A stretch of 64,000 nucleotides of DNA from CBDAMZ01 sp965197375 (GCA_965197375.1 CBDAMZ010000009.1:248001-312000), one strand, 5' to 3'; numbered from the stretch's first letter, positions 9,323 through 18,532 are shown. Notes: generated from the letters alone by a model not told the origin. Numbers and translations are program-made.

Positions 9323-12300
9323 GTGTCGCTGACGCTCCGCGCCCTGTTGAAAACGGCGGCCAGTCGGGCTGGTCTAGGGACCGCTGTACCAGACGTGGCC
9401 TCCTTCGCGGGGCTGACGCCGGCGGCACAGGCGTTTGCTGTCGCGGTCGTTGCTGGTGACGCGCCGGCCATCGTCGTCGTTCCCACCGACGGTGATGTCG
9501 AGCGAATGACCGCCGACGCCCGCTTCTTCTTCGCGGCCCTTGAAGGGATGGGCGACGCGGAGGTGGTGCGGGCGGTACTGCCCTTTCCCTCCCAGGAAAT
9601 CGACCCGTACCGCGAGCTTCCCCCGCATCTCGATGTGGCGTCAGCCCGCGCCCGTGCGTTGACGGCGCTTGCACGGGGAACGGCACGCATCGTGATTGCC
9701 TCTGCACCCGCACTGTTACCGCGCCTCAGCTCGCCGGACCGCCTGCTCCGGGCGACCGTTGATTTGGTGGTCGGCGGCTCGCTCTTACCCACCGATCTCG
9801 CCGACCGGCTCGCGGACGCCGGGTTTACCCGCGAGGACCCAGTCGATGCGCGTGGCGAATTCTGTGTCCGCGGCGGGGTCGTGGACGTCTTTCCAGCGGG
9901 CGAGCCGCATCCGATTCGGGCCGAATTCGCTGGTGACGCGATCGAGTCACTGCGTCGATTCGACGCGGCAACGCAACGCTCGGTGACCAAGCTGGATCAA
10001 ATAACGGTCGTTCCGCTGCGCGATCTGTTCGAGTTGACGTCAGACGACGGGGCGACGGTCGACCGTACCAGTTCGGTCTTCGACTATGTGGAGCGTGTGC
10101 CGGCGCGCGTGCTGGTATCCGAGCCGGTCGACACCTTGGAGCGCCTGGAGCAGGTCGCCGAGCAGGTGCGCGCGAGCCACGACGAGGCGCTGGTGCGTGG
10201 CGAGACCGCACTGCCGCCAGAGGCGCTCCAGGTTGACATCGGGAGCGTGCGCCGCTGGCTGGGACGGGCCACGACCCTCGAAGCACTGAGCATTGAAGCA
10301 GCGGGGGTCGCGCATGCCACGACAACTGTCCGTCACGTCCCGTGCCAACCGACGGTCGAGTTCCATGGCAGGCTCGGAAACTGGGTCAGCGAGGTGCGGC
10401 GCGGTCGTAATCGGGGTGAGGCTCAGCTGTTTGTGGCCGCAACGACTGGGCGGGTTGAGCGGATCGTCGATCTACTGACCGAGGAAGGGCTTACCGCAGT
10501 CTCGGTCGACGGCGCCGAAGACACCCACGCGGCGGCGCTGTTCGTGGCCACAGGCCACTTGTCGCGTGGTTTCCGGCTCCCGGCTGCCGCCCTGCAGGTC
10601 TACGCCGAGGCAGACCTCTTCGACGAAGAGCACCAGGTTCGTCAGCGTCGCCGGTCGACCGCGCGTGCGTTCCTATCCGATTTCCGCGATCTGAAGGTGG
10701 GGGATCAAGTGGTGCATGCCGATCACGGGGTCGGAACGTTTGTTGGCCTTACGCAGCTCGCGGTTGACCACGAGCCGCATGAGTTAATGGAGCTGCGATA
10801 CGAGGGCGGGGACAAGCTGTTCGTGCCGGTCGAGCATCTCGACCTCATCCAGAAATACACTGGCGCTACCCGACCAACCCTTGACCGCCTCGGTGGGACC
10901 ACTTGGGAGCGGGCCAAGACTCGGGTGCGCCGCTCGATGCGCGACATGGCGGAAGAGCTGCTCAAGCTCTACGCGGCCCGGAAGGCGTTGCCGGGTCATG
11001 CCTTTAGCTCAGACACTCACTGGCAACTAGAGTTCGAGGATGCGTTTGAGTACGAGCTCACACCGGACCAGCGAACCGCGATTGCCGACATCAAGCGGGA
11101 CCTGGAAGCACCGACCCCGATGGACCGCCTGTTGTGTGGCGATGTTGGTTATGGCAAAACCGAGGTGGCCCTGCACGCAGCGTTCAAGGTGGTGATGGAC
11201 GGCAAGCAGGTCGCCTTGCTCGCACCGACAACCGTGCTGACCTTCCAGCATTACAAGACGCTACGTGAGCGGTATGCCGCGTTTCCGGTTCGGATTGAGA
11301 TGGTGAACCGTTTCCGGAGCAAGGCGGAGCAGAAGGCGATCCTCGCCGATCTCGCGGTTGGCAAGGTCGACGTCGTTGTCGGCACGCATCGGCTTTTGTC
11401 GAAAGACGTCGCGTTCCGCGATTTCGGTCTTCTCATCGTAGACGAGGAACAGCGCTTCGGCGTCACGCATAAGGAGCGCATCAAACAGCTGCGCCGACGC
11501 GTTGACGTTCTGACACTCACGGCCACACCCATTCCGCGTACGCTGAACATGTCACTCGCCGGCATTCGTGACATGTCGGTCATCGAAACGCCGCCGAAGG
11601 ACCGGCTGTCGATACAGACGAACGTTCTCAGGTTCGATCAGCAGGTTATCGCACGAGCCATCCGAACCGAGCTCGCGCGTGGTGGGCAGGTCTATGTCGT
11701 GCACAATCGGATCCAGTCGATCCACGGAGTTGCAGAACTGCTCTTGCGCCTTGTACCGGAGGCACGGCTGGCGGTGGCTCACGGTCAAATGAACGAAACG
11801 GATCTCGAGCGGGTCATGGTCGATTTCGTCGCGCACAAGTACGACATCCTGGTGGCGACCACCATTATCGAGAACGGCCTCGACATCCCAAACGTGAACA
11901 CCATCGTCGTCAACCACGCCGAGCGATACGGTCTCGCCGACCTTTATCAGTTGCGTGGACGGGTGGGCCGGTCGGCTCGCCGAGCATATGCCTATCTCGT
12001 TGTGCCGGCCGACAACGTCCTGTCGCAGGTGGCTCGCCAGCGGCTGGCCGCGATCAAAGAGTTCAGCGAACTGGGCAGCGGATTCCGGGTCGCCGCACTT
12101 GATCTTGAGATCCGCGGCGCGGGAAATTTGCTTGGGGCCGAGCAGAGCGGTCACATCGAAGCGGTCGGGTTCGATACGTACGTGAAACTGCTCGAGCAAA
12201 CGGTGAGAGAGCTCCAAGGAGAGAACATCGAGGACGAGCGTCGCGCCGTCATCAACCTGGGAGTGGATCTCCGAGTTGGCGACAAGTACATTGCCGACAC

Positions 12301-12808
12301 CAACCAGCGCTTGGCCGTCTACCGCAAGGTGGCTGCGGCGACCGACGAGGCGCAGCTGGCAACGGTCCTCGAGGAAGTAACGGACCGCTACGGGCCGCTC
12401 GATCCTTCTATTTTGCGCCTGGTCGAATACGGCCGGGTCCGGGTGCTTGCTGATTGCCTCGGCGTGGAATCGATCAACCGGGAGGGCCGCCGCCTCGCGA
12501 TAAAGTTCAGGACCGACGCACCGCTCGATCCGAGGCGACTTGTCGAGTTCGTGCAGGCGAGACCAGCTGTTAAGCTCGTCCCTCCGGGCGTGATCCAGGT
12601 CGATCTGAGAGCCGGCGATGAGGTTGGTGACACCTCGTCGCCCGGACGCGAATGGCGGCCGGGTGGCGAGCCCACGTCGTGGTGGACCAAGCGGGCGCCC
12701 ACCGGTTTCACGAAGGCTAGGACGCATTGGGCCGGTCGGCCGCGAGCCGGTGTCGAGCTCTTCAGTCGGGTGAGTGGACTGCTGAGCGAGTTGAGCGGCG
12801 GCGAGTGA
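9323..12808 (+). CDS. mfd: Transcription-repair coupling factor Mfd
   Basis: DNA translocase (1161 aa) that removes stalled RNA polymerase and recruits UvrA. UvrB-like N-terminal modules (about residues 1-450), a CarD-like RNA-polymerase-interaction domain (VGDQVVHADHGVGTFVGL, about 455-520), helicase lobes with Walker A GDVGYGKTE, Walker B DEEQRFGV, TATPIPRTL and the QLRGRVGR motif, then the TRCF C-terminal domain. The C-terminal tail (about 60 aa, rich in Trp, Arg and Gly) is poorly conserved. GTG start. Confidence 0.97.
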   Translation: MSLTLRALLKTAASRAGLGTAVPDVASFAGLTPAAQAFAVAVVAGDAPAIVVVPTDGDVERMTADARFFFAALEGMGDAEVVRAVLPFPSQEIDPYRELPPHLDVASARARALTALARGTARIVIASAPALLPRLSSPDRLLRATVDLVVGGSLLPTDLADRLADAGFTREDPVDARGEFCVRGGVVDVFPAGEPHPIRAEFAGDAIESLRRFDAATQRSVTKLDQITVVPLRDLFELTSDDGATVDRTSSVFDYVERVPARVLVSEPVDTLERLEQVAEQVRASHDEALVRGETALPPEALQVDIGSVRRWLGRATTLEALSIEAAGVAHATTTVRHVPCQPTVEFHGRLGNWVSEVRRGRNRGEAQLFVAATTGRVERIVDLLTEEGLTAVSVDGAEDTHAAALFVATGHLSRGFRLPAAALQVYAEADLFDEEHQVRQRRRSTARAFLSDFRDLKVGDQVVHADHGVGTFVGLTQLAVDHEPHELMELRYEGGDKLFVPVEHLDLIQKYTGATRPTLDRLGGTTWERAKTRVRRSMRDMAEELLKLYAARKALPGHAFSSDTHWQLEFEDAFEYELTPDQRTAIADIKRDLEAPTPMDRLLCGDVGYGKTEVALHAAFKVVMDGKQVALLAPTTVLTFQHYKTLRERYAAFPVRIEMVNRFRSKAEQKAILADLAVGKVDVVVGTHRLLSKDVAFRDFGLLIVDEEQRFGVTHKERIKQLRRRVDVLTLTATPIPRTLNMSLAGIRDMSVIETPPKDRLSIQTNVLRFDQQVIARAIRTELARGGQVYVVHNRIQSIHGVAELLLRLVPEARLAVAHGQMNETDLERVMVDFVAHKYDILVATTIIENGLDIPNVNTIVVNHAERYGLADLYQLRGRVGRSARRAYAYLVVPADNVLSQVARQRLAAIKEFSELGSGFRVAALDLEIRGAGNLLGAEQSGHIEAVGFDTYVKLLEQTVRELQGENIEDERRAVINLGVDLRVGDKYIADTNQRLAVYRKVAAATDEAQLATVLEEVTDRYGPLDPSILRLVEYGRVRVLADCLGVESINREGRRLAIKFRTDAPLDPRRLVEFVQARPAVKLVPPGVIQVDLRAGDEVGDTSSPGREWRPGGEPTSWWTKRAPTGFTKARTHWAGRPRAGVELFSRVSGLLSELSGGE

Positions 12809-12819
12809 CGAGCTAGAAT
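12791..12819 (+). promoter_or_regulatory. Sigma-70-type promoter for the PpiC/SurA gene
   Basis: TTGAGC (12791-12796), a 17-nt spacer, then TAGAAT (12814-12819): 4/6 and 5/6 matches with ideal spacing. It overlaps the end of mfd. Predicted transcription start is near 12826, which excludes the upstream in-frame GTG at 12821 as a start. Confidence 0.55.
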
Positions 12820-12847
12820 TGTGAAGGGCCAATTGCGGGACACAAAC

Positions 12848-13942
12848 GTGACGACACGCATGACGAAACGGGCCGCCCTCGCGGCGTTCGCGGCTTTGGT
12901 CGCAAGCGTGGCGTGGGCGCAGCAGCAGGGTGGTACCAGTCCGGTACCGGCCGAAAGCGAGATCCTCGAGCGGATCCTGGTGAAAGTTAATGGCGATGTC
13001 ATCACCCAGACGGACTTGGAAAACCGCCAGGTCGAGCTCTTGCGGCAGCAAGGCACCGTCCCGGCAACCGAGGCGGCGCTGGCGGAAGAGCTACGTAAGG
13101 TCACGCCAGGCATCATTGTTTCGGCGGTCGACGAGCTGCTCCTCGTCCAGCAGGGTCGCGAGCTCGGTTACCAGCTGACGGATGAGCAGTTTCGGCAGCT
13201 CCTTAACAGCATCAAGGAAGATAACAATTTAGTGAGTGATGAGGAGTTGGTAACGGTACTGGAACAACGGGAGGGGATGACGCTCGACGACCTCCGTCGC
13301 GTCCTGGAGCGCCAGATGCTGGTTAGCCAAGTGCAGCAGATCGAAATCCTGCAAAAGATTTCCATCACCGACGTTGAGGCCAGGCAGTACTATGACACGC
13401 ACCTTGAAGAATTCACTAAGCCCGAGACCGTGACACTGCGCGAGATCCTCGTCGAGGTGCCGGAAGGCAGCGCGGAAGTGAGCGTGGTTGCCGATGAGCG
13501 GGCACGTGAGGAGGTCGAAGTTGCGCGGCAGTACATTCTTGACGGCGAAGACTTCTCGCGCGTTGCAGTCTCAGTCTCCGATGCCCCGTCCAAGGCCAAC
13601 GGTGGACTGATCGGGCCGATCGAGTTGGCCGTGCTCAGCGAATCGGTACAGGAGCTGCTGCAGACGCTGGAGGTGGGTGGCGTGAGCGAAGTTATCAACA
13701 CTCCGCCTGGGTATCAGGTGTTGATGCTCGAAGCTCGTACGAAGGCAACCCCACGCCCGTTCGAAGACGTGCGCGACCTCATCGCCGACAATGTGTTTAG
13801 TGATCGCCGGAGAGCTTTGTACGGACGCTACCTCCGTCAGCTCCGGATACAGGCAATCATCGAGTGGAAGGATACAGCGCTCCGCCAGGTTTACGAGAAA
13901 TTCGAGGCCGAGCGGGCTGCTCAGCTCGGATCGAGTAACTAG
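12848..13942 (+). CDS. SurA/PpiC-type periplasmic peptidyl-prolyl isomerase
   Basis: Parvulin-type chaperone/isomerase for outer-membrane protein folding (364 aa from GTG 12848, with ATG 12860 as an alternative). Signal peptide (TKRAALAAFAALVASVAWA), SurA_N helical domain (about residues 30-170, starting VKVNGDVITQTDLENRQ), and one parvulin domain (VTLREILVEVPEGSAEV to VINTPPGYQVLMLEAR, about 195-310). The second parvulin domain of E. coli SurA is absent. The promoter at 12791-12819 argues against the GTG at 12821. The stop codon overlaps the next GTG (TAGTG). Confidence 0.9.
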   Translation: MTTRMTKRAALAAFAALVASVAWAQQQGGTSPVPAESEILERILVKVNGDVITQTDLENRQVELLRQQGTVPATEAALAEELRKVTPGIIVSAVDELLLVQQGRELGYQLTDEQFRQLLNSIKEDNNLVSDEELVTVLEQREGMTLDDLRRVLERQMLVSQVQQIEILQKISITDVEARQYYDTHLEEFTKPETVTLREILVEVPEGSAEVSVVADERAREEVEVARQYILDGEDFSRVAVSVSDAPSKANGGLIGPIELAVLSESVQELLQTLEVGGVSEVINTPPGYQVLMLEARTKATPRPFEDVRDLIADNVFSDRRRALYGRYLRQLRIQAIIEWKDTALRQVYEKFEAERAAQLGSSN

Positions 13943-14001
13943 TGCGCCGGGACAATCAAGCGCTTGCCCAGCGTGATTCGCCAACCGCCTCCAGCTATCG
14001 A

Positions 14002-14552
14002 ATGTGCGGCACCCCGTCATCGGTCACGAACGGCGTGCAGGAGTTGGCGTCGGATGCCGACGGCACGTGGTTCTGGTACGCCGTCTGGACGCGGTCGCGA
14101 CATGAACAAGCCGTGCGGCAGCAGCTCGAGCTCAAGCGTATCGAAGCCTTCCTACCGACTATCACGCGGTGGAGCCGGTGGAAAGATCGCAAGAAGAAAA
14201 TCGACTGGCCGTTGTTTCCAGGCTATTGCTTCGCGCGTTTCGATCCGCGGACGCGATTGGCCATTCTCAAGTGCTCAGGGTGGTCAATATCGTTGCCTTC
14301 GACGGTGAGCTTGCCCCCATTCCCGACATAGAGATCGAGAGCATTCGACGGCTGGTGGAAACCGACTTGGCATTCGACCCGTGCCCACTGATCCGGGAGG
14401 GGATGATGGCGAAGGTTGTGTACGGCCCGTTGAGAGGCGTTGTTGGGCGCTTGGTCCGTAAGAGCTCGCACGCGCGCCTGGTGCTGTCGGTCGATTCGAT
14501 TGGCCAGGCTGTGAGCGTCGAGGTCGATGCTGCAGACGTGAAGCCGTACTAG
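14002..14552 (+). pseudogene. NusG/UpxY-like transcription antiterminator, frameshifted
   Basis: Reads as a NusG paralogue (RfaH/UpxY type) in two frames. Frame one gives the NGN domain (WYAVWTRSRHEQAVRQQLEL to DWPLFPGYCFARFDPRTRLA) and reaches ILKCSG near 14280. The next frame continues with VVNIVAFDGELAPIPD and a KOW domain (MMAKVVYGPLRGVVGRLVR) to the stop at 14552. Joining them needs one extra base within TCAGGGTGG (14275-14283), consistent with a missing G in a G run. If restored, the product is about 183 aa from ATG 14002. A GTG at 13942, overlapping the preceding stop, is an alternative start. Such proteins usually antiterminate exopolysaccharide operons. Confidence 0.8.
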
Positions 14553-14628
14553 GCGTCAAAGCTCGGCGTGAGTGTCGTCGGGTTGCTCCGGCGTGCGGAA
14601 GCGGGCGCGCTCGCTTGGGTACCTTGCT

Positions 14629-15702
14629 ATGAAGAAGATCGGGTCCGTCCAGATCGATCCGCCGTTCGTCCTTGCGCCGATGGCCGGTATGACCGACACG
14701 GCATTTCGCCGTCTCGTAAAGCGCACGGGGGGGTGCGGGTTGGTGATCACCGAAATGGTGAGTTCTGAAGGGCTCGTGCGCGGCATCGGACGCACTCTCG
14801 AGTACGCTGAATACACCGAGGAAGAACGTCCTGTGTCGATCCAAATCTTCGGTGGAGACCCCGCGAAGATGGCGTTGGCAGCGCAGATTACCGAAAGCCT
14901 TGGCGCCGACATCGTCGATGTCAACATGGGGTGTCCCGTGCCGAAGGTCGCCAAGCACAACGCCGGCTGCAGTCTGATGCGAGTGCCGGACCACGCGGCC
15001 GCCATCGTACGGTCGATGACGAAGGCGGTCCGCATTCCCGTGACCGTCAAGATGCGCGCGGGCTGGGACGATCGGGCGATCAACGCGCCGGTCATGGCCC
15101 AGATGATGGAAGATGCCGGCGCGGCGGCCGTGTCGGTGCACGGACGAACAGCCGCTCAGTCTTACAGCGGGCAGTCGGACTGGGCCTTGATCGAAGAGGT
15201 GGCGGCGCGCGTGACGATTCCGGTCTTCGGGAGTGGCGACTGCGTGACGGCCGATCAAGTCATCGATCGAACGGCTCGGACAGGCGTGGCCGGCGTGCTG
15301 ATCGGGCGAGGCGCGCTGCGGAACCCCTGGATCTTCCAACAGGCAGCTGCGATGGCCGCTGGGCACCCCGCGCCGACGGTCTCGCTCGAGGAGCGGGGCC
15401 AGTTCTTGCGTGACTACATCGAACTATTGCTCCACGAAGGGATCGACGAGGCACGAGGGTTCCGCCACGCAGCCCGTGGGGTAGACCCAGCGTCCCGTCC
15501 CGCTGCGACCCGGCACGCGAAAGGCCGGGAGCGGTGGGCCGTTAACAAGCTACGGGCATTAGGTGCCTGGTACACGAAGGGTTTTAGCGGCGGATCACGT
15601 CTCCGGACCGCCATCAACTCGGCGGAGTCGATCGACGAGCTCCGCGAGGTCATCCACGACTGCTTTTTCCAGCCCGGGCCGGCCGCCGTGGCGAGCACGT
15701 GA
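14629..15702 (+). CDS. dusB: tRNA-dihydrouridine synthase (DusB-type)
   Basis: FMN-dependent enzyme that reduces uridine in the tRNA D-loop (357 aa from ATG 14629). TIM barrel with PPFVLAPMAGMTDTAFR at the N-terminus, the active-site Cys segment VDVNMGCPVPKVAKHNAG, VKMRAGWDD, the FMN-phosphate region (GRTAAQSYSGQSDW, then FGSGDC) and GVLIGRGALRNPWIF. The C-terminal helical domain follows. An upstream GTG at 14572 adds a non-conserved stretch and is not preferred. Confidence 0.94.
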   Translation: MKKIGSVQIDPPFVLAPMAGMTDTAFRRLVKRTGGCGLVITEMVSSEGLVRGIGRTLEYAEYTEEERPVSIQIFGGDPAKMALAAQITESLGADIVDVNMGCPVPKVAKHNAGCSLMRVPDHAAAIVRSMTKAVRIPVTVKMRAGWDDRAINAPVMAQMMEDAGAAAVSVHGRTAAQSYSGQSDWALIEEVAARVTIPVFGSGDCVTADQVIDRTARTGVAGVLIGRGALRNPWIFQQAAAMAAGHPAPTVSLEERGQFLRDYIELLLHEGIDEARGFRHAARGVDPASRPAATRHAKGRERWAVNKLRALGAWYTKGFSGGSRLRTAINSAESIDELREVIHDCFFQPGPAAVAST

Positions 15703-15846
15703 CGCCGCTCCATGGTTCGAAGCGACCCTTTGAACTGAATGGTCCCGTCCGTAATTACAGAGGCATTCGGCCGACCGACGTCATTGTGGTCTCGTTCCCT
15801 GGCGCGCTGAAGTGGACGCTCCGATTCGTGGCACACTGACCCTTCC

Positions 15847-16344
15847 ATGGAGGCCCGGCACGTCGCCGACATCGACTGGACTAGCTGGACGGCCGTTGAC
15901 CCGGCCACACTCGTGTTCGTGATCCGTAACGGGAAGGTGCTTCTCATTCGAAAGAAACATGGGCTTGGTGCCGGGAAGATCAACGCACCAGGGGGGCGTC
16001 TGGAGTCCGGCGAGACCCCTGATGCGTGTGCGGTGCGGGAGATGCGAGAGGAGCTCGGTGTAACCCCGTTAGGCCTCGTCAAGTTGGGGGAACACCGGTT
16101 TCAGTTCGTCGATGGGTACTCGATCTACGTTCACGTCTACCGCGCGTCCGATCTGCACGGCGTCCCAGTTGAAACCGATGAGGCCGTGCCGATTTGGGCC
16201 GGGCTCGACGAAATTCCATTTGACGAGATGTGGGAGGACGATCGCGTCTGGCTGCCGTTGCTGTTGGAGGGGAAGAAATTCTCGGGGCGCTGGATCTTCG
16301 ATGGGGATCGGATGGTCGATTACCGGCTCGACGTCGTGGCGTAA
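15847..16344 (+). CDS. Nudix hydrolase (MutT/8-oxo-dGTP diphosphatase-like)
   Basis: Nudix-family pyrophosphatase (165 aa). The Nudix box GGRLESGETPDACAVREMREELGV fits GX5EX7REUXEEXGU, at about residues 52-75. The surrounding sequence (VLLIRKKHGLGAGKINAPGG, then PIWAGLDEIPFDEMWEDD and WLPLLLEGKKFSGRWIFDGD) resembles MTH1-like 8-oxo-dGTP diphosphatases. That substrate is an inference from similarity. The gene stands alone after dusB. Confidence 0.9.
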   Translation: MEARHVADIDWTSWTAVDPATLVFVIRNGKVLLIRKKHGLGAGKINAPGGRLESGETPDACAVREMREELGVTPLGLVKLGEHRFQFVDGYSIYVHVYRASDLHGVPVETDEAVPIWAGLDEIPFDEMWEDDRVWLPLLLEGKKFSGRWIFDGDRMVDYRLDVVA

Positions 16345-16390
16345 CGGGTCAGCCGGTCGACGCCTTCCAGGCCAGGTGCCGGGACAATCG

Positions 16391-17794
16391 CTACAGCCCC
16401 AGTCGCCGCACTTTCTCAATGAGAGTCGTACGCTTGATATTCAGCAACTTCGCGGCCTTGTGCTTATTGCTTCCGGTTCGCTCGAGCGAACGTCGGATCA
16501 GCTCCCGCTCGATGCTGTGGAGGTGCTCCGGAAGGTCGAGGCCGTCATCAGGGAGCGAAACAGCGACATTGGTCGGGTCTTGCTTCCCCTGTTGCACTTC
16601 CCGCGGCAGATCCCCGGCGTCGATTTGTGATCGCTCTGGGCTGAGTGCAAGCGCGCGTTCGATGGCGTTCTCGAGTTGGCGAATATTGCCTGGCCATCTA
16701 AACGCCATCATTTGACGCATCGCCTCCTGGGAGAAGACGACATCGGCCCGCGGCGGGGTCAGGTTTCGGCCGATCCGCTCCGAGAGACTCTGGGTTAGCA
16801 GCGGGATGTCCTCGCGGCGCTCCCTGAGCGGCGGGAGATGGATCGGGATGACGTTGAGACGGTAGTACAGGTCTTCGCGAAATCTCCCCTCTTCGACCAA
16901 CCGCGCCAGGTCGGAGTTCGTGGCGGCAATCACCCGCACGTCGATCTTGATTGACTGCGAGTCACCCAGCCGCTCGAACTCGCGTTCCTGCAAAGCCCGT
17001 AGCAGCTTCGCCTGCAGATTGGCACTCATGGAACCGATTTCGTCCAGAAATAGAGAGCCGCGGTGCGCTTGCTCCAATCGCCCCTGGCGATTCGCGACAG
17101 CGCCCGTGAAGGCGCCCCGAACGTGGCCGAACAGCTCAGCCTCGAGGAGCGTCTCGGGGATCGCCCCGCAGCTCAGCGCCACGAATTGCTGGCCGCGGCG
17201 CGGGCTGTTGTGATGAATGGCCCGCGCGACAAGCTCCTTCCCGGTGCCGGTCTCGCCGGTGATGAGAATCGTGCTCGTCGTGCCCGCTACCGCCTCCAAC
17301 ACCTGAAACAGATCTCGCATCGCCTGGCTTCGCCCCACGATGCCCTCGAAGCGATATCGCTCCTCGAGCTGCGATCGTAGGTAGGCATTTTCAGACTTCA
17401 AGCGACGTTGCTCGAGCGCCGACGAGAGGACGTGCAGTAGGTGGTCGAACTGGAAGGGTTTTGTGACGAAGTCGGTCGCGCCGCGCTTGATCGCTTCGAC
17501 TGCGTCTTTGACGGTACCGTAACCGGTTACGACGACCGCGACGATTTCCGGATACCGTTCGAGGGCTGCTTCGATCACCACAGTCCCGTCGATCCCCGGT
17601 AGCCGAAGGTCGGTGACCACGGCGTCGAACGCGAAGTCAGTCAGGCAGTCGAGCGCGGCCTCTCCGGTCTCTGCCTGGACGACGCGGTACCCGTGCTCCG
17701 CCAACCGCTCGGCGGTCGCCGCGCGAAGCGCGGGTTCATCTTCGACGAGCAGCAGATGTGCCTCGTTTTCAGTCACTTGCTCGAGCGCCAGCAT
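16391..17794 (-). CDS. Sigma-54-dependent response regulator (NtrC family)
   Basis: Bacterial enhancer-binding protein (467 aa). Receiver domain with acidic pocket VEDE (17-20) and phospho-acceptor D62 (VVTDLRLPG). AAA+ domain with Walker A GETGTGKE (180-187), the sigma-54-contact loop GAFTGA (227-232) and Walker B LFLDEIG (248-254). C-terminal Fis-type HTH (NKHKAAKLLNIKRTTLIEKV). ATG 17794 gives a standard N-terminus; GTG 17776 (MTENEAHLLL) is an alternative if the promoter at 17793-17821 is real. The AAA+ features needed to activate sigma-54 are complete. Two palindromes and a sigma-54-like promoter lie about 0.75-0.9 kb away in front of the sigma-factor gene, a likely target (inference). 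Confidence 0.95.
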   Translation of the reverse strand: MLALEQVTENEAHLLLVEDEPALRAATAERLAEHGYRVVQAETGEAALDCLTDFAFDAVVTDLRLPGIDGTVVIEAALERYPEIVAVVVTGYGTVKDAVEAIKRGATDFVTKPFQFDHLLHVLSSALEQRRLKSENAYLRSQLEERYRFEGIVGRSQAMRDLFQVLEAVAGTTSTILITGETGTGKELVARAIHHNSPRRGQQFVALSCGAIPETLLEAELFGHVRGAFTGAVANRQGRLEQAHRGSLFLDEIGSMSANLQAKLLRALQEREFERLGDSQSIKIDVRVIAATNSDLARLVEEGRFREDLYYRLNVIPIHLPPLRERREDIPLLTQSLSERIGRNLTPPRADVVFSQEAMRQMMAFRWPGNIRQLENAIERALALSPERSQIDAGDLPREVQQGKQDPTNVAVSLPDDGLDLPEHLHSIERELIRRSLERTGSNKHKAAKLLNIKRTTLIEKVRRLGL

Positions 17795-17821
17795 TTTGAC
17801 AGCGGTGCGATCGGCGGTCAA
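17793..17821 (-). promoter_or_regulatory. Predicted promoter of the NtrC-family gene
   Basis: On the minus strand TTGACC (17821-17816), a 17-nt spacer and CAAAAT (17798-17793). The -35 is 5/6 and the -10 is 4/6. The -10 overlaps the ATG at 17794, so if used, translation would begin at the downstream GTG (17776). Confidence 0.35.
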
Positions 17822-17913
17822 GGCAGGCAGCTGCCGGGTCGCGTCGGTCCAGCGCCAGCGTCGCGGGCTACAGCTCTGACCGGACGGTGCCGATATTTCT
17901 CGTCGGGGTCGTT

Positions 17914-17935
17914 CGGAGCTACGCCGGGAGCTCCG
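17914..17935. repeat. Inverted repeat between divergent regulators
   Basis: CGGAGCT (17914-17920) and AGCTCCG (17929-17935) form a perfect 7-bp inverted repeat with an 8-nt spacer. It lies between the divergent NtrC-family and HTH genes. It could be an operator or an RNA hairpin; there is no T-tract, so it is not a typical terminator. Confidence 0.35.
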
Positions 17936-17983
17936 TCGTTGGCTATTTTCATTTCCCCGGTGGTGCAAGTGGCGAGCGAAACG

Positions 17984-18202
17984 ATGATTGTCGACAGGAA
18001 AACGATCTCCATCATGAAGGCGTGCGAGTTGGTCGGTGTAAGCCGCCGCACCATCTACAACTGGATCGCTAGCGGGAAAGTCGAATATGTTAGAACGGCT
18101 GGCGGATCGGTGCGGATCTTCATCGACACATTGTGGCGTGAGCCAGAAGATCAGGCGGGCCGGAAAAAGTGGCGTGTGGCATCGGTCCGAAGCGACGCGT
18201 AG
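17984..18202 (+). CDS. Small excisionase/MerR-like helix-turn-helix protein
   Basis: 72-aa DNA-binding protein of the HTH_17/excisionase fold: KTISIMKACELVGVSRRTIYNWIASGKVEYVRTAGGSVRI, the typical winged HTH with the Arg-Gly-rich wing, then a short basic tail. ATG 17984 is preferred; GTG 17963 is in frame. It is divergent from the NtrC-family gene and ends 2 nt before the next gene. There are no phage or integrase genes nearby, so it is more likely a chromosomal regulator than a true excisionase. Confidence 0.8.
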   Translation: MIVDRKTISIMKACELVGVSRRTIYNWIASGKVEYVRTAGGSVRIFIDTLWREPEDQAGRKKWRVASVRSDA

Positions 18203-18204
18203 CT

Positions 18205-18459
18205 ATGGCGAGCGACGTTCCCCGCCCACCTTCCGGCGCCGTAAACAACGCCCTTCCGGCCGAGCGATCAGAGGTAGGCATGCTGTTCCATCGGTTGAAC
18301 AATCAACTCGGCATCATCCTGGCCAGTGCCGAATTGCTGGAAGGTAAGAGCGAAAGTGAAACGAGTCGCGCGCGTGCCACCCAGATCGTTGCAAGCGCCG
18401 TAGAAGCGATCGCGACCGCGAGAGATATCCAGTCCCGTAGCAGGACGCCCAACACCTAG
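18205..18459 (+). CDS. Orphan histidine-kinase dimerisation (H-box) protein
   Basis: 84-aa protein starting 2 nt after the HTH gene. The core LFHRLNNQLGIILASAELLE (His29) looks like the H-box helix of a histidine-kinase DHp domain. A second predicted helix (ATQIVASAVEAIATARDIQ) would complete a DHp helical hairpin. There is no catalytic ATPase domain. A stand-alone phosphotransfer or kinase-docking role is possible but unproven. It sits between an NtrC-family regulator and a sigma factor, with a hybrid kinase 1.3 kb downstream. Confidence 0.75.
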   Translation: MASDVPRPPSGAVNNALPAERSEVGMLFHRLNNQLGIILASAELLEGKSESETSRARATQIVASAVEAIATARDIQSRSRTPNT

Positions 18460-18532
18460 TTCTCCGTGAGCCGTCCCTCCGGTTCCTGCGAGCTAAACCC
18501 CTCGACACACCACCTTAAACAGTCAAATTTAT

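Noticed and set aside
11552..13051. 499-codon open frame on the minus strand
   Set aside because: Antisense to mfd and the SurA-like gene, with no family-like sequence; GC-rich third positions keep the shadow frame open.
14284..15366. 360-codon minus-strand open frame
   Set aside because: Antisense to dusB, which is unambiguous.
15830..15846. TGGCAC before the Nudix gene as a sigma-54 site
   Set aside because: No TTGC at the -12 position.
17984..18202. Excisionase of an integrated element
   Set aside because: No integrase, att-like repeat or mobile genes nearby; it sits in a regulatory block.
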